From contig CM053802.1 of the NCBI GenBank assembly GCA_028671895.1, positions 34,944,201-35,008,200 of the forward strand: a stretch of DNA of 64,000 nucleotides, in the 5' to 3' direction. Shown piece by piece: positions 1 to 10,600 of this stretch. Position 1 is the stretch's first letter, and each line of letters opens with the position of its first letter. The notes beneath the pieces are model-generated. The model worked only from the letters and a program-made list of their open reading frames with translations, did no database searches and had not been told where the DNA came from. This DNA is from Oenanthe sinensis (lineage: Eukaryota > Streptophyta > Magnoliopsida > Apiales > Apiaceae). The position numbers and the translations under genes are program-made.

Positions 1-431
1 TGGTCCTCTGTTCAGTATGCTCAATCCCCAACAATTGCTTTGCATCCCTGTTATTTGAGGCAACCAACCCTTGATATTGTGGATCAGGGTGAATAAAATT
101 CTGTGGATCCAAGTCACCAACATCAACTTCTTCATCTTCAATTTCCTTATTCATTCCACTCCCACTTGCTTCTTTATTCGAAACTCCCCCTATCTCCTTT
201 ACACCTTCTTCTTCTTACATTAACTCATTCTCCAACTCCTGTGCATATAAAAGAATTGTTTTATCTCTCTCACTCATCTTTCTATTTTGCATCAGGATCT
301 CATCATGGAACCTCACATCTCCCTGACTCATAGCGTTTGCACCTTCTAAGATGGGCCCCTCATGTGTTTCACTTACATTCTTGGAAGAAATAGGAATGAC
401 CTCACTCACTCCCTCTCCTTTTGCCAGTTAC
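1..431 (-). pseudogene. Element E, distal fragment of the SIRE-type extra ORF
   Basis: A coding remnant runs on the minus strand from the element A insertion site to the window edge. The frame is open from about 430 to 215, is broken by one TAA after a Glu-Leu-Met, and then stays open to position 1 in the same frame (containing D-L-D-P-Q-N-F-I and A-K-Q-L-L-G-I-E). The composition is polar and acidic, with no transmembrane segment and no motif I can name. Across element A (one GTTAC copy removed) the reading joins the S-I-D-rich remnant at 9302-9530, although a one-base frameshift near 405-410 is needed. I therefore read it as the C-terminal part of the extra ORF of element E. That assignment is inference; an unrelated gene fragment is possible. 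Confidence 0.5.
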
Positions 432-1967
432 TGAAGGAATTTATGCACCAGCGGAAGCATTGAATAACATTTATTGGCATATTCTATGTATACATACATA
501 TAGATACAAAACTATTTTATAAATTGAAGAATACCTCGATTGCTTTCCGGCAACAGCTAGAGAAGATCTTGTTCTTCAATCCTTGCAATCACCCCTCAAG
601 TGTGGAGTGCTCTAAAGATATCCACCAAGAATCAAACTAAAAGATGAAGGAGGAGGTTAGAGAGGAAATTAGGGTTGCCTCCCTTTTAAAATATTTCTCA
701 CAAATATTAGGGTTTTTTATTAGGGTTTATAATCCTATATTTATAGACAAATATCTCAGCTGAGATATTTTCTATAAATATCTTATTATTAATTCCCTTT
801 TTAATTAATTAATCTTATTAATTAATTAGTTAATGATTAAAACTATTTTAATCATTAATTACTTTTTCTAAACTTTTTTAGAAAATCATTCTCTCTTCAT
901 ATTTAATTACTTTAATTAAATATTTAATTAATAATATTAAGATCTTATCTTAAATAATTTATAATCAATTAAATCTCATTTAATTAATTTATAAAATTTG
1001 CTAAGTAATTATTTATTTCATAAATAAATAATGACTAGCTATTATTAATTATTCTTTCATCTATAATTTAATCTTTTTTATGGTGTGACTCTTTAGGTTC
1101 AATATTAAGCCGGTAGTAGAAATAAATAATAATAACCATTTTATTTATTATTTATATGAATTCTATTAATTCATGAAATATAATTAATCTGATTAATTAT
1201 ATTTATTCTACATCGTGAGTGATGCTTCTCAACATATCGCGACTATCCAGATAATACGAAATCATTGCTTAGAATACTTAGAACCTGTCAGTAATTAGTT
1301 ACCGTACAATTAATTTCTTCTACCCTTCAATATCCCGATTAAATACAAGGCATGGAACTCGTGTCAAGCCTGTCTAATTTAATCATATGATTTCTTATTC
1401 ATAATGCAAAGTTCCTTTTAATGCAAATTAGAAACTCTTTCTAATTTCATTCACTCTGGCCAGAGATTCTTGAACTTGCATATCTAAGAATAACATAGGA
1501 TATTCACTTCCTTTACTGGAAGGGGCAGATCCTTTATTGATCCGTTAACTATCTCCATACACAAATCACTATGCCCAGAATGAACCTAATGAATGTCCTA
1601 GAGACTAAGGACTAAACCAAAGCATAAATCATTGTGTACGAGATTACTCTAACGATCTCAAGTCTAAGGATACTTATACAACTATTTACTTAATAAACAA
1701 CTATCGACACGTGAGTAAACTCCATTAGTTGTTCTACTTATCGAGTCATGTTCAGTGAACTTATTCCTTAATAAGCACCTACATACTAGATATAGTGTCA
1801 CCACACAAATGTCTATGAGAACAGACATCCTCCTAAAAGAGCTAGCATAGTATGTACTGATCTTTACGGATTTACCAACTTCCAATTAGTTATCCTATGA
1901 TCAGGAACTGTTTAAGTCTAAAGCTATTATCTTCTAGATCTCATTATTACAATCTCATTATAATTCT
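432..1967 (-). repeat. Element A 3' LTR, lacking its first 169 bp
   Basis: This is a direct copy of 7589-9127. It begins (plus strand) with TGAAGGAATT, the inverted LTR 3' end. It stops matching at 1967, whereas the other LTR continues to a proper CA end at 9296. The missing segment is the U3 start in element orientation. The AT-rich stretch 770-1200 holds only LTR sequence and no gene. Confidence 0.93.
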
Positions 1968-4900
1968 CCTCTTTGAATGATCTCCCTAATCAAATGAAAC
2001 CGCCGCAATATATGTTTGGTATTCTTGTGAGACCTCGGTTCCTTGGCTTGAGCTATTGCAGCGTTATTGTCATAATATAACACAATAGGCCCCTCTATGC
2101 CAGGAACTACTCCCAACTCAGAAACAAATTTCTTCATCCAAATAGCTTCCTTTGCAGCCTCACTTGCAACTATATAATCTGCTTCTGCTGTGGAGTCAGC
2201 CATCGTAGATTGCTTACGACTTCTCCAACTAATCGCCCCACGATTTAGAGTAAACACATACCCTGACATGGATGTACTATCATCACACTCTGACTGAAAA
2301 CTAGAGTCAGTGTAACCTCTATTTTCAACTCAGACCCACCAAAAACAGGAAAAATATCCTTAGTCCTTCTCAAGTACTTAAGGATGTTCTTCACTGCTTT
2401 CCAGTGGTCTTCACCTGGATTTGACTGATATCTGCTAGTCACACTAATTGAGTGAGCAACATCAGGTCTAGTACATAACATCGCGTACATGATAGATCCT
2501 ATTGCCGATGCATAAGGAATCCTACTCATACGCTCTCTTTCTTCAGGTGTCTTAGGAGACATCTTGTCAGAAAGGGAGACTCCATGGCTCATCGGTATGA
2601 GACCTCTCTTGGAGTTTTCCATGCTGAACCTTTTAAGCACCTTATCGATGTACGTACCTTGGGTTAGACCTATCATTCTTCTTGATCTATCTCTATAGAT
2701 CTTCATACCAAGAATGTAGGACGCTTCTCTCAAGTCCTTCATGGTGAAGTTCTTTGATAGCCACATTTTTACTGATTGCAGCATTGGTATGTCATTTTCT
2801 ATTAAGAGTATGTCATCTACATACAAAATAAGAAATGTTACTACGCTCCCACTAACCTTCTTGTAGACACATGGTTCATCTATGTTTTTGATAAAATCAA
2901 ACTCTTTGATTGTCTCATCAAAATGGATGTTCCATCTTCGAGAAGCTTGCCTTAACCCATATATGGTTCGTAGTAGCTTACATACTAGATGTTCATTTCC
3001 TTTGGAAATAAAACCCTCTGGCTGTGTCATATACCTTTCTTCTTCAAGTTCCCCATTGAGGAAGGCCGTCTTTACGTCCATTTGCCAGATCTCATAGTCA
3101 TAGTAAGCTGCAATAGCAAGCAAAATCCGAATTGATTTGAGCAAGGCTATAGGCGAAAAAGTTTCATCAAAGTCAATCCCTTGTCTTTGTTTGAATCCTT
3201 TTGCCACGAGCCTGGCCTTGTAGGTCTTTACCTGACCATTTGCTCCAATCTTTCTCTTGTATACCCACTTGCACCCTATAGGCTTCATATCCTTAGGTGC
3301 ATCTAACAAAGTCCATACTTGGTTGGCATACATGGAGTCCATTTCGGATTTCATGGCACTCTGTCATTTCTCTGAGTCAACACTACTCACAGCCTTTGTT
3401 GAAGGTCATAGGGTCGTCCCATCAATGACCGCCAATTCATTGTCATTCTCAATGACAAGGCCATAATACCTCTCAGGTTGGTGAGACACCCTTTGTGATC
3501 TACGGATGGGATGTTCTACGGAAGGTTGTTCAATATGAATAGGTGTTTCCCCTTGAACCGTAGTAGTTTGTTCTTCATGAACTTCATCAAGTTCAATCTT
3601 ACTCCCACTATTCCCTTCAAGGATAAACTGTTTTTCCAGGAAGGTAGCATGTCGGGAGACAAACACCCTTTGTTCGGTGTAAAAGTAATACCCTAAAGTC
3701 TCTTTAGGATATCCTACAAACCTACATTTCACGGATCGAGATTCTAGCTTATCGGGGTCAACTTTCTTGACATAAGCCGGACATCCCCAAATCTTAACGT
3801 GCTTAAGACTCGGTTTCCTTTCTTTCCATATCTCATACTGAGTTTGAGGAACAGATTTGGAAGGCACCTTGTTCAATATATATGCTGATGTTTCTAATGC
3901 ATAACCCCAAAGTGATACTGGAAGATCTGTATAGCTCATCATGGATCAAACTATGTCCAACAAAGTTCGATTTCTCCTTTCGGATACTCCATTCAATTGG
4001 GGAGTGGCCGGAGGAGTCCATTGAGAGACTATACCATTTTCTTTGAGATAATCTAGAAACTCACCACTTAAGTATTCACCTCCTCGATCTGATCGAAGGG
4101 TTTTAATACTATACTTGGTTTGTTTCTCTACTTCATACTTATATTCTTTGAAATTTTCAAAGGCTTTGGATTTGTATTTCATCAAATACACATATCCAAA
4201 TCTAGATCGATCATCTGTAAAAGTAATGAAGTATGAAAATCCACCCATGGCTTGCGTGGACATCGGCCCATACACATCTGTATGTACCAATCCAAGCAAC
4301 TCCGTAGCTCTTTCTCCATGTCCACTAAATGGAGATTTGGTCATTTTGCCAAACAAACAAGACTCGCATGTAGGATATGATTCAAAATCAAAAGGTTCTA
4401 GTAACCCTTCCTTATGCAATGTCTTAAGTCTATTTTCACCAATATGACCAAGTCTGCAGTGCCACAAGTAGGTGGGATTTTCATCATCTCTTTTTCTTTT
4501 ATTACTATGTTCAATTTGAAGTAAACTATATTCTACATCACATACATACAAACCATTATTTAAAATACCAACACCATAAAGAACATTATTTATAAAAGTT
4601 GAACATTTATTATTCTCAATAACAAACGAAAAACCATCCAAGTCTAACATGGGAATAGAAATAATATTCCTCACAATTGAGGGAACAAAATAACAATTAT
4701 CCAAAATAATAGTCTTGGCCGTAGGCATAAGTAAATCAAACGATCCTACAGCTATAGCAACAACTCTTGCTCCATTGCCCATACGTAGGATCACCACTTC
4801 TTCTTCAAGAGTCTTACTTCTCCTTAGTCCCTGCAACGAATTGCAAATGTGAGAACCACATGCGGTATCTAATACCCAAGTAGAAGTTTGATTAAGTGAC

Positions 4901-4968
4901 ATATTTAGTTCGATCATGAACATACCTGAAGCAGAAGCGGTAGTCTCACCACCCTTCTTCTTCTTCAA
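1958..4968 (-). pseudogene. Element A copia pol (protease, integrase, RT, RNase H), broken
   Basis: The frame continues directly from gag. In order: protease motif W-V-L-D-T-A-C-G-S-H (about 4850-4890); the pre-integrase zinc region beginning L-W-H-C-R-L-G-H (about 4470-4340); the integrase core with D (H-T-D-V-Y-G), D (R-S-D-R-G-G-E-Y) and E (V-S-E-R-R-N); the RT with Y-V-D-D-I-L-L (about 2815-2835); and an RNase H remnant. In-frame stops lie at about 3946 (TGA where relatives have Arg), 3406 (TGA) and 3365 (TGA where Trp is expected). A frameshift near 2300 separates RT from RNase H. The frame ends at 1958, inside the LTR, about 50-60 codons short of a normal copia C-terminus, because of the 3' deletion. 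Product: reverse transcription and integration enzymes, now non-functional. Confidence 0.93.
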
Positions 4969-4998
4969 TTCTGCAAGGTAAGCCTTACAGTTTCTCTT

Positions 4999-5763
4999 TC
5001 AGTGCCCCACTTTGTTGCAGTGAAAGCAAACAGCTTTGCTTTTGGGATCTTCAGCTTTTGGCGGAACTGGCCTTTTCTCACCTACCTTCTTCTTCTTCTT
5101 AGGAGGGCTCATCTTCCTCTTCTTAGGGTTAGAGCCTTCACCAATTAGAAGAACAGAACTCTTCTTTGTGGAAAAATTCGACTCAGCAGTTTTCAGCATG
5201 TTATGGAATTCAGGCAAGCTGACATCCAACTTGTTCATGTGAAAGTTCACAACGAACTGCGAGAATGAATCTGGAAGTGATTGCAAGACCAGATCTTGAC
5301 TCAACTCCCCATCCATGACAAATCCAAGTTGTCCAAGACGCTCAATCAAATTGATCATCTTGAGTACATGAACATTCATAGATGATCCCTCAGTCATCCT
5401 ATAACGGAACAGCTCCTTCGACATCTCATATCGAGCTGTCCTTCCTGCCACATCATACGAATCTTGTAGATGCATAAGGATAGAGTGAGCATCCATATGC
5501 TCGTGTTGCTTTTGGAGCTCATCATTCATGGATCCCAGCATAACACACTGTGCAACTCTTGCGTCATCTATCCAATTATGATACACAATATGTTCATCAT
5601 TATGTGCATCCTGAGCAGGTTCAGCAGGTTTAGGTGAGTCTAGTACATATTCCTTCTTCTCAATCCTGAGAACAATTCTCATGTTTCGAAGCCAATCAGC
5701 ATAGTTGGGACCAGTTAATTTGTGTGCATCAAGCATGTAACGGAGTGATAGTGCAGAAGACAT
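4999..5763 (-). pseudogene. Element A copia gag, stop in the zinc knuckle
   Basis: The ATG at 5763 begins M-S-S-A-L-S-L-R-Y-M-L and is preferred over the longer open frame, which starts upstream without a likely initiator. The body (L-D-A-H-K-L-T-G-P-N-Y and onward) is a copia Gag of the UBN2 type, which forms the virus-like particle. It ends in a lysine-rich tract and the zinc knuckle C-F-H-C-N-K-V-G-H. At the next codon a TGA (4999-5001) replaces the Trp usually found there, and the frame then continues K-R-N-C into pol. One substitution therefore ends Gag within its RNA-binding knuckle. Gag and pol are otherwise in a single frame, as usual for plant copia. Confidence 0.9.
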
Positions 5764-7575
5764 TATGTATATAGTAAATCTGCAAATAATAATCACATAA
5801 CAACATTTAGCAAATACTCAATTTCATTATCTAAAATACCATATGAATCGGGTATTTATTCATAAGTGCCTCCCACTATTCTATCTAATTTCTATATCCC
5901 TTATTGAAATTAAGCATTCATAACGATAGTGGGATATGGATCCTACATTCCATCACACAACCTCGACTGTAGCACGAAAAGCCAAGTAACGTTCAATAGG
6001 CAGACAACTCTTGTCAGCTACATCTCATGTTATTCCATAATATTACTTTAGCCTCTTGAATACTTGAGTCACGGTTGTGGCACGACAAACTCAATATTAT
6101 AAGTCAAGTCAATCCCAACATCTCGTATAATTAAAATAGTTTCAAATAGCCCACGGCTGTAGCACGTAACGACTATAAGATTCCAATTCATCATACACAT
6201 CTCATGTTATAGACAAGTATCTCTTCTTTTGGAAACAACGCCCTTGGCTATAGCACGAAACGACAGAGTTTCAAAAACAAGAAATACTTTCTATTATGTT
6301 GGAAGGCTATGACCAACACAAGCCCTTTATCTTTTATGGCCAATTACTACTTGATATTCTTTATATTTTAGGGGATTATATTATGTTACAATCATAATCA
6401 TATTATAAAGAGATTCTTTTAGATTGGATTAAATATTTCAAATCAACTATTGATACTTGGAGTCATCCTAGGCCAGGGGTGGAGCATTGTCAAGAGGCGT
6501 CTCTTAATAACTCCCTTTCTTACAGATAGAACATCTGTTGTTTGACAGAATCATCCTTTCACTTAAGTTGAAAATTCATATTCAATCACGTATTTCATAA
6601 ACACAAAAATCTCATGATTGTATTCATAATATGTAAATAAAGGTCACAAAACAATTTCACTATTCTAGATTGTCTAACATACGCCTTATGTTAATTAAGT
6701 TCACCTAAATCTATCATCTCATGATAATTCAAGCATATATCACAAATATATAATCACGAATAAACATAAGGTAGGCATGTTAAATCATATATTATAACAT
6801 ATAAGCACTATACATCTCCATGTATCACATGGTGTATTTAAAAGTAACTTAAAACAGTTAAAACTTGCTTTAAAACAGTTTTGGAAGCTCTAAACAGTCC
6901 GAAACAATTTCAGAAAAATTAATGTAATATACCATTAGAACCGTCTCGGAAAAAAGAATCCAACGGTATATTACACGCCCCATTCTCAGCTCCCACGCGC
7001 CCGCACGCACCCCGAGAAGTTTCTGATGCATCCCCATGCACGCACGCGCGTCAGACGCGTGCAAGACACCCTGTCACGCATCTCGGGTATGCGTTACAAG
7101 CCAAAAACCCATTTTTTAGCTTGTAACGCATGCGCAGAATGCGTTACACCTTTTTTTTCTTTCAGATATTATTATTTAATTATGAATTAATTAAAAACAA
7201 CTTTAAAAATCCATAATAAATAATCTATTGCTCAGAAAAATATTCTAAAAATACCTGGACGATCTACAACACTTGTAGAACACATGAAAAATATAAAATA
7301 AATTTTAAGGAACAGTAATGAATTAATCATAAATAAATCATTATTATTGCTTTCAAAATTCATAATAAATAGTCTACGCATCAGAATATTATGAAAAATT
7401 AACTGGACGATCTACAACACTTATAGAACCCAGGAAAATTATCTAAACAATTTTGACGAATAGTATCATATTAATCATAATTAAAACATAATATTACTTG
7501 TATAAATCATAATAAATACATACATGCTCATAAAATTCTGAAACTTGACCACGAATCTATATGCATACAACCTAT
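5764..7575 (-). other. Element A 5' leader, 1.8 kb, with spaced repeats
   Basis: The untranslated leader lies between primer site and gag and has no credible ORF. A motif around CTGTAGCACG recurs at about 5962-5976, 6071-6085, 6151-6167 and 6245-6260, roughly 80-110 bp apart, with the shared flank ATCTCATGTTAT in two units. A second pair of repeats, GGACGATCTACAACACTT, is at about 7258 and 7404. The segment 6960-7140 is GC-richer, with alternating GCAC/GCGC and GCGTTACA motifs. Function unknown; packaging or a degenerate tandem repeat are both possible. Confidence 0.65.
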
Positions 7576-7587
7576 GCTCTGATACCA
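7576..7587 (-). other. Element A primer-binding site
   Basis: The minus strand reads TGGTATCAGAGC, the complement of the plant initiator-Met tRNA 3' end, one base inside the 5' LTR. It primes minus-strand DNA synthesis. Confidence 0.95.
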
Positions 7588-7588
7588 T

Positions 7589-9296
7589 TGAAGGAATTTA
7601 TGCACCAGCGGAAGCATTGAATAGCATTTATTTGCATATATTCCTATGTATACATACATATAGATACAAAACTATTTTATAAATTGAAGAATACCTCGAT
7701 TGCTTTCTGGCAACAACTAGAGAAGATCTTGTTCTTCAATCCTTGCAATCACCCCTCAAGTGTGGAGTGCTCTAAAGATATCCACCAAGAATCAAACTAA
7801 AAGATGAAGGTGGAGGCTAGAGGGGAAATTAGGGTTGCCTCCCTTTCAAAATATTTCTCACAAATATTAGGGTTTTTTATTAGGGTTTATAATCCTATAT
7901 TTATAGGCAAATATCTCAGCTGAGATGTTTTCTATAAATATCTTATTATTAATTCCCTTTTTAATTAATTAATCTTATTAATTAATTAGTTAATGATTAA
8001 AACTATTTTAATCATTAATTCCTTTTTCTAAACTATTTTATAAAATTATTCTCTCTTCATATTTAATTACTTTAATTAAATATTTAATTAATAATATTAA
8101 GATCTTATCTTAAATAATTTATAATCAATTAAATCTCATTTAATTAATTTATAAAATTTGCTAAGTAATTATTTATTTCATAAATAAATAATGATTAGCT
8201 ATTATTAATTATTCCTTTATCTATAATTTAATCTTTTTTATGGTGTGATTCTTTAGGTTCAATATTAAGCCGGTAGTAGAAATAAATAATAATAAATATT
8301 TTATTTATTATTTATATAAATTCTATTAATTCATTAAATATAATTAATCTGATTAATTATATTTATTCTACATCGTGAGTGATGCTTCTCAACATATCGC
8401 GACTATCCAGATAATACGAAATCATTGCTTAGAATACTTAGAACCTGTCAGTAATTAGTTACCGTACAATTAATTCCTTCTACCCTTCAATATCCTGATT
8501 AAATACAAGGCATGGAACTCGTGTCAAGCCTCTCTAATTTAATCATATGATTTCTTATTCATAATGCAAAGTTCCTTTTAATGCAAATTAGAAACTCTTT
8601 CTAATTTCATTCACTCTGGCCAGAGATTCTTGAACTTGCATATCTAAGAATAACATAGGATATTCACTTCCTTTACTGGAAGGGGCAGATCCTTTATTGA
8701 TCCGTTAACTATCTCCATACACAAATCACTATGCCCAGAATGAACCTAATGAATGTCCTAGAGACTAAGGACTAAACCAAAGCATAAATCATTGTGTACG
8801 AGATTACTCTAACGATCTCAAGTCTAAGGATACTTGTACAACTATTTACTTAATAAACAACTATCGACACGTGAGTAAACTGTATTAGTTGTTCTACTTA
8901 TCGAGTCATGTTCAGTGAACTTATTCCTTAATAAGCACCTACATACTAGATATAGTGTCACCACACAAATGTCTATGAGAACAGACATCCTCCTAAGAGA
9001 GCTAGCATAGTATGTACTGATCTTTACGGATTTACCAATTTCTAATTAGTTATCCTATGATCAGGAACTGTTTAAGTCTAAAGCTATTATCTTCTAGATC
9101 TCATTATTACAATCTCATTATAATTCTAGAAGCCTTGCTCTAAATTATGGAACATCTTATTTAATACACTTCAAATAGATTAAGCCCGTAACATAACAAA
9201 TAAATACTTTATTATTATCAAATAAAATTAAATAAGAGTAGCAGAAAGTTTTTCCTAACTCATCATACATGATTGGTTTTAGGTCAAACACTTTCA
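7589..9296 (-). repeat. Element A 5' LTR, full length 1708 bp
   Basis: Read on the minus strand it starts TGAAAGTGTTTGACC and ends CTTCA. It matches 432-1967 over its last 1539 bp. The outer 169 bp (9128-9296) are unique to this copy and end at the GTTAC duplication, which proves that this copy is the full-length one. It carries no gene. Confidence 0.9.
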
Positions 9297-9301
9297 GTTA
9301 C

Positions 9302-10600
9302 AATCTTGCCTCTCACTCAACTCACTCAATCCTAAGAGTTTTTATGCAACATCAATTGATTGTGCATCAATTGATGTATTAAAAATATAAATTGAAGTGT
9401 TTGGGATATCCATCGATTGATGCATACCCATCGATTAATCTTGAGTATCAATCTATGACTTATCAGTCGATGGCTGAATATCAATTAATTAGGAAACATC
9501 AATTGATGGAGTAGAAATATTTGAGGTTATGATTTGAGAAGTAATATTTGAGATAACATGAGAGATGGAATCCTGAATTTCCTGGGAAGAAAATTCAGGA
9601 GAGAGTGTTGGCTTCTCCTTGAATATCAAAGAAGGAGAATTTAAAAATGCCTGATTATCTATCAGAACATTTTCTGAAAAAATTTGATGAAGTGGGGAAA
9701 GAAGAATAGAAGGATTGGAATTGAGAGTGAATGCAACTGCATTTCATTATTTACATGAGATGCATCAAGCCGACTCTGAGACGGCTCCATCACAGTTTCC
9801 TGTGATTTTGCAGTGTATGTTTTCCCAAGTACAAAAGTGACTCTCTTCTTCCTCCTTTCTTATGATTTTGGTGTTTTGGCTTGTGTGTCCCCAATTTGGT
9901 TCTGTGCCCCTAGTTGTGGGCTCTTTTCAATATTGTCAACCTTTTGATAGGATGCCAATAGGGATGTGATAAGTTCCTTATTAACATCCATAGTCTTTTG
10001 AGAGACTGTGGAGTGGCTTGGTTTGGGTTACATACCCTCACTCTCCTTGTTCTTATGGGTTCTTTGATGTTCCCCAATTCCCTCACCACCTACATCCTCC
10101 TCTAATTTATCTACTAAGATATGTGTTTTTCTTTTTTTTGTTTTTACAACAGGTTTTTAGGTACCTGTTGAGGTTGGTTTCTTAGATTTGGATTTTGAAA
10201 TGGGTTGTGTGGCTTGGGTAGAAGGGTTGGGGTCATTGTTACCACCCTCTATAGCCACAGAAGGCAAAGAAGATTGAGGTTGGGAAGTGTTTAAGGTAGA
10301 GATAAATACCTGTACAAAAGGTGGATAGATCAGTTCTACATTACTGTGAAGATTGATCCTTATCAAGTCTTTAAAGACCCTTTTGTTTTGGACCCAACAA
10401 TCTAGGGCTTCTGTGCTCCTGTCAATCTCAATATCCTTGACAAAATCGTTAATAATAATCATGATAAATCTAGCATAGTAAATATGATTAGACCTATTAA
10501 TCTTATTTACCAATTTGACAAATATTTCATTGATTAACAGGCTTCCTAGGTTCTGATATCTATCATAGAAAATTCTATAACCTACTTGTTGCATACTAGT
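9302..10600 (-). pseudogene. Element E, middle part of the SIRE-type extra ORF
   Basis: The minus-strand frame begins at the element B insertion site and is open from 10594 to 10157 (M-Q-Q-V-G-Y-R-I-F-Y-D at its start). It is then interrupted by stops at about 10158, 10032 and 9858 and by a frameshift near 9730, after which a Ser-rich frame continues. The first 145 codons are folded-domain-like; the rest is low complexity (K-S-K-S-K-K-P, Ser/Thr/Gln-rich). Between 9520 and 9340 the frame encodes degenerate S-I-D repeats. If B and one CTAGT copy are removed, the frame joins without shift to 31817-32299. The extra ORF downstream of pol is a feature of SIRE/Maximus-type copia elements; its function is not established, and it has been called env-like. 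Confidence 0.8.

Larger units (their letters stand above)
432..9296 (-). mobile_element. Element A: Ty1/copia LTR retrotransposon, complete outline but defective
   Basis: The element lies on the minus strand, with its 5' LTR at 7589-9296 and its 3' LTR at 432-1967. It is flanked by the 5-bp duplication GTTAC (427-431 and 9297-9301). The outer ends are TG and CA. The primer site is one base inside the 5' LTR. The order leader, gag, protease, integrase, RT, RNase H is that of copia. The LTRs are roughly 98% alike by eye over the shared 1.54 kb, so the insertion is fairly young. The polyprotein carries in-frame stops and one frameshift, and the 3' end of pol and the first 169 bp of the 3' LTR are deleted. 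It is inserted in the extra ORF of element E. Confidence 0.93.

Noticed and set aside
103..333. Plus-strand 76-codon frame rich in His, Leu and Ser
   Set aside because: It is the shadow of the minus-strand element E remnant, with low-complexity composition.
6870..7064. Minus-strand 64-codon frame in the leader of element A
   Set aside because: Short, in simple GCAC-rich DNA, with no similarity or context to support it.
9121..9127. End of the element A 5' LTR at 9127, where similarity to the other LTR ends
   Set aside because: No CA end and no target duplication are found there; GTTAC at 9297-9301 with a CA end at 9296 gives the true boundary.
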